64,000 nucleotides of DNA, taken from contig JAQPZY010001610.1 of the NCBI GenBank assembly GCA_029931535.1, forward strand, positions 62,001 through 126,000, written 5' to 3'. Position 1 is the stretch's first letter. Each line of letters starts with the position of its first letter. The position numbers and the translations under genes were made by a program. Below, in pieces: positions 32,643-42,780 of the stretch. The notes below the pieces were generated by a model. The model saw only the letters and a list, made by a program, of their open reading frames with translations. It was not told where the DNA came from and did no database searches. This DNA is from Margaritifera margaritifera (lineage: Eukaryota > Mollusca > Bivalvia > Unionida > Margaritiferidae).

Positions 32643-34689
32643 ATTAGGCATTCAACAGTTTAAATCTTCTGCCTATCACCCTGAAAGTCAAGGTGCTTTG
32701 GAAAGATTTCATCAAACTTTGAAGAATATGATTCGATCATATTGCTTTGATACAGAAAAGGATTGGGGTGAGGGTGTTCATTTGTTGTTGTTTGCTGTTA
32801 GGGAATCAGTTCAAGAGTCGTTGGGTTTTAGTCCCTTTGAACTAGTTTTTGGTCATACTGTCCGTGGACCACTGAAATTATTGAAAGAGAAACTTCTTTC
32901 AAATGAAGATTCAAAGATTAATCTTCTTGATTATGTCTCTGATTTCAAATACAAGTTGTCAAAGGCCTGTGAAGTAGCAAGAACTAATCTTCACACTACC
33001 CAGTCAAAAATGAAATTAAGGTATGACAGAAATTCACAGGAAAGGAGTTTTAAACCTGGTGACAAAGTTCTGGCTCTCTTTCCCATACCTCAAAATCCTC
33101 TTCAGGCTAAATTGTATGGTCCTTATACCGTTGCAAAGAAAGTAAATGACTTAAATTATATCATTAACACTCCTGGGAGACGGAAACAGAAACAACTTTG
33201 TCATATAAATATGTTAAAGGAATATTTTGACAGAGATAGCTCAGCTAATTATTTAGTTAATTTAGTTGTACCTGTCCCACACAGTGAAGATATCAACGAT
33301 GGAGTACGATCAGACTATAGTGACTCTGGTATAACCAATCTTCGGAATTCAGAAATATTGAACAACCTAGACCAGAAACTTTCACATCTACAACAACAGG
33401 AAAGAAATGAACTAAAACAGCTATTACATGACTATGAGCACTTGTTTCCTGATGTTCCAACACGAACAAGTAAAATTTATCATGACGTTGACATTGTAGA
33501 TTCTGCGCCTGTGAAACAGCATCTTTATAGGATGAATCCTCTCAAACAGAACTATCTGAAGAAAGAAATTCAGTATTTACTGGAGAATGATTTCATAGAA
33601 CCAAGTAAAAGTAACTGGAGTTCACCATGTATTCTTGTTCCCAAGCCAGATAATACATTCCGTATGTGTACTGACTATAGAAAAGTCAACAGTGTCACCA
33701 AAACTGATTCATTTCCAATCCCAAGAATGGACGATAGCATTGATAAAATTGGAAATGCTAAATATGTCACCAAGTTTGACCTTTTAAAAGGATTCTGGCA
33801 AATTCCACTGACGGAAAGGGCAAAAGAAATTTCAGCATTTGTAACTCCAGATGGACTTTATCAATATAAAGTTATGCCGTTTGGAATGAAAAATTCGCCT
33901 GCAACGTTTCAACGTCTGATGAACATGATAACATTTGGTCTTGATAATTGTGACGCTTATATCGATGACGTCATTATCTACAACAACACCTGGGAAGATC
34001 ATTTGGAAACCATTCGAAAATTCTTCGATCGACTCAGCGATGCGAATCTGACAATTAATTTGAGCAAAAGTGAGTTTTGCCATGCTTGTGTCACATTTTT
34101 AGGACATATTGTGGGACAAGGTCAAGTTAAACCTATAGAAGCTAAGGTCAAAGCTATCTCTGAATTTCAAGTTCCAATTTGTAAAAAGCAACTGATGCGA
34201 TTTCTAGGTATGGCTGGATATTATCGGAAATTTTGTTCCAATTTTTCCAAAATTGCTGAACCTTTGACAAGTTTATTGAGTAAGAAAACCAAATTTCATT
34301 GGTCTGACAAGTGTCAGGAATCTTTTGACAAGTTAAAGGCCATGCTTAAGAATGCACCAGTTCTTTCTGCACCAAATTTCAGCCAATCATTTAAATTATC
34401 TGTTGATGCAAGTGATGTAGGGGTTGGTGGAGTATTGATTCAGGAAGACAAAAGTGGTGTGGATCACCCTGTGTGTTATTTTTCTAAAAAACTAAACAAG
34501 CACCAGAAAAATTATTCCACAATTGAGAAGGAATGTTTGGCTTTGATATTGGCTTTACAGCATTTTGAAGTGTATGTTACCTCAGCTCTTTCTCCAATTA
34601 TTGTGTACAGTGATCACAATCCCCTTACTTTCATCAACAAAATGAAAGATAAAAATCGGAGATTGTTGAGATGGAGTTTGATATTGTAA
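32611..34689 (+). CDS. Element II: integrase C-terminal part, reverse transcriptase, RNase H
   Basis: Same content as the third frame of element I but with the normal MPFGM and YIDD motifs in RT. RNase H is cut by TAA at 34687-34689. The polymerase domain itself looks undamaged; only the last 23 residues of RNase H and the upstream integrase connection are affected. Confidence 0.93.
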   Translation: MSGIFQQVMHELGIQQFKSSAYHPESQGALERFHQTLKNMIRSYCFDTEKDWGEGVHLLLFAVRESVQESLGFSPFELVFGHTVRGPLKLLKEKLLSNEDSKINLLDYVSDFKYKLSKACEVARTNLHTTQSKMKLRYDRNSQERSFKPGDKVLALFPIPQNPLQAKLYGPYTVAKKVNDLNYIINTPGRRKQKQLCHINMLKEYFDRDSSANYLVNLVVPVPHSEDINDGVRSDYSDSGITNLRNSEILNNLDQKLSHLQQQERNELKQLLHDYEHLFPDVPTRTSKIYHDVDIVDSAPVKQHLYRMNPLKQNYLKKEIQYLLENDFIEPSKSNWSSPCILVPKPDNTFRMCTDYRKVNSVTKTDSFPIPRMDDSIDKIGNAKYVTKFDLLKGFWQIPLTERAKEISAFVTPDGLYQYKVMPFGMKNSPATFQRLMNMITFGLDNCDAYIDDVIIYNNTWEDHLETIRKFFDRLSDANLTINLSKSEFCHACVTFLGHIVGQGQVKPIEAKVKAISEFQVPICKKQLMRFLGMAGYYRKFCSNFSKIAEPLTSLLSKKTKFHWSDKCQESFDKLKAMLKNAPVLSAPNFSQSFKLSVDASDVGVGGVLIQEDKSGVDHPVCYFSKKLNKHQKNYSTIEKECLALILALQHFEVYVTSALSPIIVYSDHNPLTFINKMKDKNRRLLRWSLIL

Positions 34690-34891
34690 GAATATAACAT
34701 TGACATCAAACACATCAGGGGAAAAGACAATGTAATTGCAGATGCACTCTCACGTGCCTAGAAATGTAATATTGCTTGATGTAATTAAGTCCAGTATCAT
34801 AAAACATGTTCTTATGTAAATTTTGGTTATTATAGTATTAGATGTATATTCAAAAGAAAGCTTTATTACATAAATCTTTCTTTTTCTTTAT

Positions 34892-34900
34892 GAGGGGAGG
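34892..34900 (+). other. Polypurine tract, element II
   Basis: GAGGGGAGG immediately before LTR3. Confidence 0.8.
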
Positions 34901-35656
34901 TGTTATGTATGATGTTTATATAATATTATAAATATTTTAGGAAATTATAAATGTTTCTTCACTTTAATATTTGCTTAAATCTTAATGTTATCAGGAAAAA
35001 CATGTTAAACTAGTGTCCTTGAATTAGGTTGTTTTGATCAATATGTTTTCTCAATTTGAAGGTCAAGGTTGAATTTTGTTTACAAGTAAAATTCCATTAA
35101 GATGACACATGTTCTAGAACATTCTGTCATGTGACCAATCTTTATATATATATACCATGTTTGGTAGACAATTTTTCAGTTTTGACATTACCATCAGTCT
35201 TGTAAAGAGCTATTACAGTTGTGAAAATTCATTCCAAATTCTAAGAGAGGAATTATTTTAAATATTCATTGGATTATAACAGTGCTCATAAACTTTTGGA
35301 TTTTGGATTTTTAATTGATGATTTTGGAATTTAAGTGAACTTATTCAGATATTTTGGAATACTTCATTTTGACATCAGCACATCAAGATTACTAGTACAT
35401 CAGGACTTTGGAGACCATTAGCACATCATAACATTCAAGGACACAGCCGTGAATTCGGAACATTCTATATTTAGGACTTGTGATTAGAACAATCATTCTT
35501 ATTGGATTATTAGGATTTCAAAACACATTACTGTTAGTGACTTTTTTGATTTTTCATTTTAATTATCTAGTAATAAATTGCTTGTTGATTTTTTACTTGA
35601 TTTGTTGGTTTCACTTTCTTTCTGTTACATTTTTCTTAGACCATAGAGTCGTAACA
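34901..35656 (+). repeat. LTR3 (756 bp), shared by elements II and III
   Basis: Lacks the 17-bp duplication of LTR1 and LTR2. Reads CAGATATTTTGG rather than CAGAGATTTTGG, and the GTAAGT near the R/U5 region is GTTAGT. LTR6 shares these three features. Confidence 0.95.
35112..35152 (+). promoter_or_regulatory. Heat-shock element plus TATA box in LTR3
   Basis: TTCTAGAACATTC at 35112-35124; TATA from 35143. Confidence 0.7.
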
Positions 35657-35661
35657 GAAAT

Positions 35662-35679
35662 TGGGGGCCGTTCCGGGAT
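35662..35679 (+). other. Primer-binding site, element III
   Basis: Identical to the element I site, five bases after LTR3. Confidence 0.6.
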
Positions 35680-35817
35680 TGAATTTCTTTAAAGCATATT
35701 AGATATATTAAATTTATCTTTGAAATTCATATTGATTTTGTCTCTGAATTTTTTTTGTCTTTGGCAAAGATTTTTAATAGAGAAATTTGTTTTGTGTGAA
35801 ACTAACAAGCATTTACA

Positions 35818-36960
35818 ATGGCATCTAATGTTCAGAATTTCATTTCAAAACCTACCCAGGAGGGGTTAGAGTGCATGAGAAAGGATAAGTTGCTCGAGCT
35901 TGCCAGAAAATACAGTCTATCTGAGGCAAAAGTATCATTGACAAAACAGGAGATAAAGATTATTTTGATTCAGTATTTAGTAGGAAAGGGAATTTTTGAA
36001 AATAGTGCTTTAAGTTTGAAGAGAAAGCCTGTATCTGGTTCTGACAGGAAATTAAGGGAATTAGAGTTAAAGAACCAGATGGATTTAGAATTGGCAAAGC
36101 TTCAGATTCAGAGAGAGAGAGAGAGAGAAAGAAGAGAGGCAGATACAGATGGAGAGAGAGAAAGAAGAGAGGCAGATACAAATGCAAAAAGAAGAGAGGC
36201 AGATGGAGAGAGAGAGAGAGAGAAAGAAGATAGACAAATACAAATGCAGATGCAGATGCAAAGAGAAGAAAGGGAAATGCAATTTAAGTTAAGAGAATTA
36301 GAACTGGCAAACAGAACACACTCCACTCCTTTAAACACAAGTCCAGGTTTTGATGTTACTAGATATATTAGGTTAGTACCCCCTTTTCAGGAAAAAGAAG
36401 TAGATAAATACTTTCTTCATTTCGAGAAAATAGCTGAAAACTTGAAATGGCCCAGAGAGCATTGGACTTTGTTATTACAAAGTGTACTTATTGGCAAAGC
36501 TCGTGAAGTCTACACTTCACTGTCAGTACAACAAAGCACTGATTATGATCTGGTTAAGGAGTACATCTTGAAAGCTTATGAGTTGGTACCAGAGGCATAT
36601 CGACAAAGGTTTAGGAATTGTAGAAAAGAAACTGGACACACTCATGTCGAATTTGCAAGGGATAAAGAACAACTATTTGATAGGTGGTGCTCAGCCAAGA
36701 AAGTTGATCAAGCTTATGATAACCTCCGACAGCTCGTATTAATTGAAGAGTTCAAGAGGTGCATCCATAGTGATGTTAAAACCTATCTTGACGAGCAGAA
36801 TGTGGAACCTTTGGAAAATGCTGCTCGTATGGCTGATGATTATTCCTTGACTCACAAAATTTCATTTGGTAATAAATCGTCCTCTCAGCAGTTTTCTGGT
36901 AAAAAAACCATTTCAATCTCATTCGAGTACTTCCAAATTTCACAACAGTACAACTGTTAG
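35818..36960 (+). CDS. Element III: gag (matrix/capsid)
   Basis: 380 codons covering the SAP-like segment, the AG-encoded charged stretch and the complete SCAN-like capsid up to DDYSLTHK. An A run of seven at 36901-36907 (six in elements I and II) then shifts the frame, which ends at TAG 36958-36960. The next frame overlaps it by about 95 nt, which imitates a gag/pol overlap. Reaching pol would need a +1 or -2 shift, not the usual retroviral -1. A Glu-to-Lys change (MRKDKLLEL) is shared only with element V. Confidence 0.92.
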   Translation: MASNVQNFISKPTQEGLECMRKDKLLELARKYSLSEAKVSLTKQEIKIILIQYLVGKGIFENSALSLKRKPVSGSDRKLRELELKNQMDLELAKLQIQRERERERREADTDGERERREADTNAKRREADGEREREKEDRQIQMQMQMQREEREMQFKLRELELANRTHSTPLNTSPGFDVTRYIRLVPPFQEKEVDKYFLHFEKIAENLKWPREHWTLLLQSVLIGKAREVYTSLSVQQSTDYDLVKEYILKAYELVPEAYRQRFRNCRKETGHTHVEFARDKEQLFDRWCSAKKVDQAYDNLRQLVLIEEFKRCIHSDVKTYLDEQNVEPLENAARMADDYSLTHKISFGNKSSSQQFSGKKTISISFEYFQISQQYNC

Positions 36961-38467
36961 GAATCAAACATCTGATAAGACTGATCAGAAATCCTTATCT
37001 CTTCCTACGTGCACTTATTGTAAAAAGAAAGGGCACGTTATTTCTGATTGCTTCAAGTTGAAAAATAAGCAACAGAGAAAAGACAGAGCTTTTCCAAATG
37101 CTCTTATTTCTACGAGGTCAAGGTCACGGTCTTGTATTGAAAGCGATACATTTGTTGGGTCAAACAAACCCCAGTCTGATTCTATTTTGGAGGCTTATGA
37201 ACCATTCATGTCAGAAGGTTCTATATCACTTATTGGTGATTCTGCCAAACCTATCCCAATTAAAATATTAAGGGACACTGGAGCTTCTCAGAGTCTTTTA
37301 TTGTCAGGTACTTTGCCTTTGTCTGAGGAGTCTTCTTCAAGTGAAAGTGTTCTTGTTCAGGGAGTAGAGTGCGGCTTTGTAAATGTTCCTCTTCATTGTG
37401 TAAATTTGGCATCAGACTTAGTTTCTGGACCTGTGACTGTTGGGGCAGTGACTTCTTTACCCATAGAGGGTGTTCATTTATTACTAGGCAATGACCTAGC
37501 TGGAGATAAGGTTGTGGTTAATCCACTTGTAACTGACAAGCCTTGTTTGGATCAGAAAGTTGATCCTGTCGAAACTGAAATCCCTGATTTGTACCCTGCT
37601 TGTGCAGTTACTAGAGCTATGGCAAAAAGAGTTCTTGAGAGTGATGTTGATCAGGATATTATTCCTTTAGCTGACACATGTATTGGTCAGTCTTTTGATG
37701 AGGTCACTTTATCCTCAGGTATTGATCAATCAAATGGTATTGATCACAGTGATCCTCTTTTGGCAACTCATTCTCTTTGTTCTAATCAGGATGACAAACG
37801 ACAATCCCTTGTCCTTGAACAGGAGCAAGATCCCGAGATATCTTGTTTGTTTCAGAGGGCTATTAGTGAAACTGAAGCCACACAAGTTCCAGTGTGTTAC
37901 TTTGTGAAAAATGGGGTCCTTATGAGGAAATGGAGACCACCTGATCTACCCGCTGGTGACGAGTGGTCAGTGAGCTATCAAATTGTTGTTCCTAAGTCAT
38001 ATAGACAGGAAATTCTTAATTTAGCCCATGAAACTCCTTTGGCTGGTCATTTAGGAGTCCGTAAGACTTATCACAAGATCTTGAATCATTTTTATTGGCC
38101 GAAACTCAAAAGGGATGTTTCTAAATACTGCAGATCTTGTCACACTTGTCAAATGGTAGGAAAACCCAATCAGAAGATACCTAAGGCTCATCTGCAACCT
38201 ATTCCTGCATTTGATGAACCATTTAGTAGAATAATAGTAGACTGTGTTGGTCCTTTACCTAAAACCAAGTCAGGCAACCAATACTTGTTGACCATCATGT
38301 GTACATCTACAAGATTTCCAGAAGCAATTCCTCTGAGAAATATAAAAACTAAAACTATTGTGAAAGCTTTGGTGAAGTTTTTTTACACTTGTTGGCCTTC
38401 CCAAATCTGTCCAGTCAGATCAAGGGTCAAATTTTATGTCTGGAATTTTCCAACAAGTTATGCATGA
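36866..38467 (+). CDS. Element III: nucleocapsid, protease and integrase N-terminal part
   Basis: 533 codons. The true pol-frame content starts after the seven-A run; the first dozen residues from the listed ATG are out of phase. CCHC knuckle, DTGAS protease, H2C2 and the first integrase aspartate are intact. KLKRDVSKYC replaces KLKSDVSKYC, shared with element IV. It ends after the seven-T run at 38378-38384. Confidence 0.92.
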   Translation: MVINRPLSSFLVKKPFQSHSSTSKFHNSTTVRNQTSDKTDQKSLSLPTCTYCKKKGHVISDCFKLKNKQQRKDRAFPNALISTRSRSRSCIESDTFVGSNKPQSDSILEAYEPFMSEGSISLIGDSAKPIPIKILRDTGASQSLLLSGTLPLSEESSSSESVLVQGVECGFVNVPLHCVNLASDLVSGPVTVGAVTSLPIEGVHLLLGNDLAGDKVVVNPLVTDKPCLDQKVDPVETEIPDLYPACAVTRAMAKRVLESDVDQDIIPLADTCIGQSFDEVTLSSGIDQSNGIDHSDPLLATHSLCSNQDDKRQSLVLEQEQDPEISCLFQRAISETEATQVPVCYFVKNGVLMRKWRPPDLPAGDEWSVSYQIVVPKSYRQEILNLAHETPLAGHLGVRKTYHKILNHFYWPKLKRDVSKYCRSCHTCQMVGKPNQKIPKAHLQPIPAFDEPFSRIIVDCVGPLPKTKSGNQYLLTIMCTSTRFPEAIPLRNIKTKTIVKALVKFFYTCWPSQICPVRSRVKFYVWNFPTSYA

Positions 38468-40586
38468 ATTAGGCATTCAACAGTTTAAATCTTCTGCCTA
38501 TCACCCTGAAAGTCAAGGTGCTTTGGAAAGATTTCATCAAACTTTGAAGAATATGATTCGATCATATTGCTTTGATACAGAAAAGGATTGGGGTGAGGGT
38601 GTTCATTTGTTGTTGTTTGCTGTTAGGGAATCAGTTCAAGAGTCGTTGGGTTTTAGTCCCTTTGAACTAGTTTTTGGTCATACTGTCCGTGGACCACTGA
38701 AATTATTGAAAGAGAAACTTCTTTCAAATGAAGATTCAAAGATTAATCTTCTTGATTATGTCTCTGATTTCAAATACAAGTTGTCAAAGGCCTGTGAAGT
38801 AGCAAGAACTAATCTTCACACTACCCAGTCAAAAATGAAATTAAGGTATGACAGAAATTCACAGGAAAGGAGTTTTAAACCTGGTGACAAAGTTCTGGCT
38901 CTCTTTCCCATACCTCAAAATCCTCTTCAGGCTAAATTTTATGGTCCTTATACCGTTGCAAAGAAAGTAAATGACTTAAATTATATCATTAACACTCCTG
39001 GGAGACGGAAACAGAAACAACTTTGTCATATAAATATGTTAAAGGAATATTTTGACAGAGATAGCTCAGCTAATTATTTAGTTAATTTAGTTGTACCTGT
39101 CCCACACAGTGAAGATATCAACGATGGAGTACGATCAGACTATAGTGACTCTGGTATAACCAATCTTCGGAATTCAGAAACATTGAACAAACTAGACCAG
39201 AAACTTTCACATCTACAACAACAGGAAAGAAATGAACTAAAACAGCTATTACATGACTATGAGCACTTGTTTCCTGATGTTCCAACACGTACAAGTAAAA
39301 TTTATCATGACGTTGACATTGTAGATTCTGCGCCTGTGAAACAGCATCTTTATAGGATGAATCCTCTCAAACAGAACTATCTGAAGAAAGAAATTCAGTA
39401 TTTACTGGAGAATGATTTCATAGAACCAAGTAAAAGTAACTGGAGTTCACCATGTATTCTTGTTCCCAAGCCAGATAATACATTCCGTATGTGTACTGAC
39501 TATAGAAAAGTCAACAGTGTCACCAAAACTGATTCATTTCCAATCCCAAGAATGGACGATAGCATTGATAAAATTGGAAATACTAAATATGTCACCAAGT
39601 TTGACCTTTTAAAAGGATTCTGGCAAATTCCACTGACGGAAAGGGCAAAAGAAATTTCAGCATTTGTAACTCCAGATGGACTTTATCAATATAAAGTTAT
39701 GCCGTTTGGAATGAAAAATTCGCCTGCAACGTTTCAACGTCTGATGAACATGATAACATTTGGTCTTGATAATTGTGACGCTTATATCGATGACGTCATT
39801 ATCTACAACAACACCTGGGAAGATCATTTGGAAACCATTCGAAAATTCTTCGATCGACTCAGCGATGCGAATCTGACAATTAATTTGAGCAAAAGTGAGT
39901 TTTGCCATGCTTGTGTCACATTTTTAGGACATATTGTGGGACAAGGTCAAGTTAAACCTATAGAAGCTAAGGTCAAAGCTATCTCTGAATTTCAAGTTCC
40001 AATTTGTAAAAAGCAACTGATGCGATTTCTAGGTATGGCTGGATATTATCGGAAATTTTGTTCCAATTTTTCCAAAATTGCTGAACCTTTGACAAGTTTA
40101 TTGAGTAAGAAAACCAAATTTCATTGGTCTGACAAGTGTCAGGAATCTTTTGACAAGTTAAAGGCCATGCTTAAGAATGCACCAGTTCTTTCTGCACCAA
40201 ATTTCAGCCAATCATTTAAATTATCTGTTGATGCAAGTGATGTAGGGGTTGGTGGAGTATTGATTCAGGAAGACAAAAGTGGTGTGGATCACCCTGTGTG
40301 TTATTTTTCTAAAAAACTAAACAAGCACCAGAAAAATTATTCCACAATTGAGAAGGAATGTTTGGCTTTGATATTGGCTTTACAGCATTTTGAAGTGTAT
40401 GTTACCTCAGCTCTTTCTCCAATTATTGTGTACAGTGATCACAATCCCCTTACTTTCATCAACAAAATGAAAGATAAAAATCGGAGATTGTTGAGATGGA
40501 GTTTGATATTGCAAGAATATAACATTGACATCAAACACATCAGGGGAAAAGACAATGTAATTGCAGATGCACTCTCACGTGCCTAG
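38436..40586 (+). CDS. Element III: integrase C-terminal part, reverse transcriptase, complete RNase H
   Basis: 716 codons. This is the only copy in the window with CAA (Gln) instead of TAA near the end, so the frame runs through IDIKHIRGKDNVIADALSRA to a natural TAG. The RT motifs MPFGM and YIDD are normal. Private changes include SETLNKLDQ in the linker after the integrase and GNTKYV before the FDL motif. Confidence 0.94.
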   Translation: MSGIFQQVMHELGIQQFKSSAYHPESQGALERFHQTLKNMIRSYCFDTEKDWGEGVHLLLFAVRESVQESLGFSPFELVFGHTVRGPLKLLKEKLLSNEDSKINLLDYVSDFKYKLSKACEVARTNLHTTQSKMKLRYDRNSQERSFKPGDKVLALFPIPQNPLQAKFYGPYTVAKKVNDLNYIINTPGRRKQKQLCHINMLKEYFDRDSSANYLVNLVVPVPHSEDINDGVRSDYSDSGITNLRNSETLNKLDQKLSHLQQQERNELKQLLHDYEHLFPDVPTRTSKIYHDVDIVDSAPVKQHLYRMNPLKQNYLKKEIQYLLENDFIEPSKSNWSSPCILVPKPDNTFRMCTDYRKVNSVTKTDSFPIPRMDDSIDKIGNTKYVTKFDLLKGFWQIPLTERAKEISAFVTPDGLYQYKVMPFGMKNSPATFQRLMNMITFGLDNCDAYIDDVIIYNNTWEDHLETIRKFFDRLSDANLTINLSKSEFCHACVTFLGHIVGQGQVKPIEAKVKAISEFQVPICKKQLMRFLGMAGYYRKFCSNFSKIAEPLTSLLSKKTKFHWSDKCQESFDKLKAMLKNAPVLSAPNFSQSFKLSVDASDVGVGGVLIQEDKSGVDHPVCYFSKKLNKHQKNYSTIEKECLALILALQHFEVYVTSALSPIIVYSDHNPLTFINKMKDKNRRLLRWSLILQEYNIDIKHIRGKDNVIADALSRA

Positions 40587-40716
40587 AAATGTAATATTGC
40601 TTGATGTAATTAAGTCCAGTATCATAAAACATGTTCTTATGTAAATTTTGGTTATTATAGTATTAGATGTATATTCAAAAGAAAGCTTTATTACATAAAT
40701 CTTTCTTTTTCTTTAT

Positions 40717-40725
40717 GAGGGGAGG
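40717..40725 (+). other. Polypurine tract, element III
   Basis: GAGGGGAGG immediately before LTR4. Only 139 nt separate the RNase H stop from LTR4, leaving no room for an env gene. Confidence 0.8.
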
Positions 40726-41479
40726 TGTTATGTATGATGTTTATATAATATTATAAATATTTTAGGAAATTATAAATGTTTCTTCACTTTAATATTTGCT
40801 TAAATCTTAATGTTATCAGGAAAAACATGTTAAACTAGTGTCCTTGAATTAGGTTGTTTTGATCAATATGTTTTCTCAATTTGAAGGTCAAGGTTGAATT
40901 TTGTTTACAAGTAAAATTCCATTAAGATGACACATGTTCTAGAACATTCTGTCATGTGACCAATCTTTATATATATACCATGTTTGGTAGACATTTTTTC
41001 AGTTTTGACATTACCATCAGTCTTGTAAAGAGCTATTACAGTTGTGAAAATTCATTCCAAATTCTAAGAGAGGAATTATTTTAAATATTCATTGGATTAT
41101 AACAGTGCTCATAAACTTTTGGATTTTGGATTTTTAATTGATGATTTTGGAATTTAAGTGAACTTATTCAGATATTTTGGAATACTTCATTTTGACATCA
41201 GCACATCAAGATTACTAGTACATCAGGACTTTGGAGACCATTAGCACATCATAACATTCAAGGACACAGCCGTGAATTCGGAACATTCTATATTTAGGAC
41301 TTGTGATTAGAACAATCATTCTTATTGGATTATTAGGATTTCAAAACACATTACTGTAAGTGACTTTTTTGATTTTTCATTTTAATTATCTAGTAATAAA
41401 TTGCTTGTTGATTTTTTACTTGATTTGTTGGTTTCACTTTCTTTCTGTTACATTTTTCTTAGACCATAGAGTCGTAACA
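40726..41479 (+). repeat. LTR4 (754 bp), shared by elements III and IV
   Basis: Like LTR3 in lacking the 17-bp duplication, but two bases shorter in the TATA-region AT run, and with the GTAAGT donor retained. It has ACATTTTTTCAG where LTR1-3 read ACAATTTTTCAG. Confidence 0.95.
40937..40975 (+). promoter_or_regulatory. Heat-shock element plus TATA box in LTR4
   Basis: TTCTAGAACATTC at 40937-40949; TATATATA from 40968, one TA unit shorter than in LTR1-3. Confidence 0.7.
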
Positions 41480-41484
41480 GAAAT

Positions 41485-41502
41485 TGGGGGCCGTTCCGGG
41501 AT
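41485..41502 (+). other. Primer-binding site, element IV
   Basis: Identical to the element I site, five bases after LTR4. Confidence 0.6.
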
Positions 41503-41639
41503 TGAATTTCTTTAAAGCATATTAGATATATTAAATTTATCTTTGAAATTCATATTGATTTTGTCTCTGAATTTTTTTGTCTTTGGCAAAGATTTTTAAT
41601 AGAGAAATTTGTTTTGTGTGAAACTAACAAGCATTTACA

Positions 41640-42053
41640 ATGGCATCTAATGTTCAGAATTTCATTTCAAAACCTACCCAGGAGGGGTTAGAGTGCATGA
41701 GAAAGGATGAGTTGCTCGACCTTGCCAGAAAATACAGTCTATCTGAGGCAAAAGTATCATTGACAAAACAGGAGATAAAGATTATTTTGATTCAGTATTT
41801 AGTAGGAAAGGGAATTTTTGAAAATAGTGCTTTAAGTTTGAAGAGAAAGCCTGTATCTGGTTCTGACAGGAAATTAAGGGAATTAGAGTTAAAGAACCAG
41901 ATGGATTTAGAATTGGCAAAGCTTCAGATTCAGAGAGAGAGAGAGAGAGAAAGAAGAGAGGCAGATACAGATGGAGAGAGAGAAAGAAGAGAGGCAGATA
42001 CAAATGCAAAAAGAAGAGAGGCAGATGGAGAGAGAGAGAGAGAAAGAAGATAG
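41640..42053 (+). CDS. Element IV: gag N-terminal part
   Basis: 137 codons ending at TAG 42051-42053 through the same AG-tract contraction as element II. A Glu-to-Asp change (ELLDLARKY) is private. Confidence 0.9.
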   Translation: MASNVQNFISKPTQEGLECMRKDELLDLARKYSLSEAKVSLTKQEIKIILIQYLVGKGIFENSALSLKRKPVSGSDRKLRELELKNQMDLELAKLQIQRERERERREADTDGERERREADTNAKRREADGERERERR

Positions 42054-42780
42054 ACAAATACAAATGCAGATGCAGATGCAAAGAGAAGAAAGGGAAATGC
42101 AATTTAAGTTAAGAGAATTAGAACTGGCAAACAGAACACACTCCACTCCTTTAAACACAAGTCCAGGTTTTGATGTTACTAGATATATTAGGTTAGTACC
42201 CCCTTTTCAGGAAAAAGAAGTAGATAAATACTTTCTTCATTTCGAGAAAATAGCTGAAAACTTGAAATGGCCCAGAGAGCATTGGACTTTGTTATTACAA
42301 AGTGTACTTATTGGCAAAGCTCGTGAAGTCTACACTTCACTGTCAGTACAACAAAGCACTGATTATGATCTGGTTAAGGAGTACATCTTGAAAGCTTATG
42401 AGTTGGTACCAGAGGCATATCGACAAAGGTTTAGGAATTGTAGAAAAGAAACTGGACAAACTCATGTCGAATTTGCAAGGGATAAAGAACAACTATTTGA
42501 TAGGTGGTGCTCAGCCAAGAAAGTTGATCAAGCTTATGATAACCTCCGACAGCTCGTATTAATTGAAGAGTTCAAGAGGTGCATCCATAGTGATGTTAAA
42601 ACCTATCTTGACGAGCAGAATGTGGAACCTTTGGAAAATGCTGCTCGTATGGCTGATGATTATTCCTTGACTCACAAAATTTCATTTGGTAATAAATCGT
42701 CCTCTCAGCAGTTTTCTGGTAAAAAAACCATTTCAATCTCATTCGAGTACTTCCAAATTTCACAACAGTACAACTGTTAG
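41971..42780 (+). CDS. Element IV: gag capsid part
   Basis: 269 codons. Once past the shortened AG tract (about 42042) this is the gag frame, with the whole SCAN-like capsid. It ends at TAG 42778-42780 after the seven-A run (42721-42727), as in element III. Confidence 0.9.
   Translation: MEREKEERQIQMQKEERQMEREREKEDRQIQMQMQMQREEREMQFKLRELELANRTHSTPLNTSPGFDVTRYIRLVPPFQEKEVDKYFLHFEKIAENLKWPREHWTLLLQSVLIGKAREVYTSLSVQQSTDYDLVKEYILKAYELVPEAYRQRFRNCRKETGQTHVEFARDKEQLFDRWCSAKKVDQAYDNLRQLVLIEEFKRCIHSDVKTYLDEQNVEPLENAARMADDYSLTHKISFGNKSSSQQFSGKKTISISFEYFQISQQYNC

Larger units (their letters stand above)
29062..35656 (+). mobile_element. Gmr1-like element II (LTR2 to LTR3)
   Basis: Second unit of the array. 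It has frameshifts in the gag AG tract, in a C run and in the integrase T run, plus the RNase H stop codon. It keeps six A before the nucleocapsid, like element I, so capsid and nucleocapsid are in one frame. Confidence 0.93.
34901..41479 (+). mobile_element. Gmr1-like element III (LTR3 to LTR4)
   Basis: The copy with the fewest lesions: one extra A before the nucleocapsid and one extra T in the integrase. Its gag AG tracts are in frame and it alone keeps the full RNase H end. Confidence 0.93.

Noticed and set aside
36901..36907. Classical -1 ribosomal frameshift site at the A7 run
   Set aside because: The pol frame lies +1 (or -2) relative to gag here, so a -1 shift would not reach it.
40587..40725. 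Search for an env gene after RNase H
   Set aside because: Only 139 nt remain before the LTR; no envelope frame exists in any copy.
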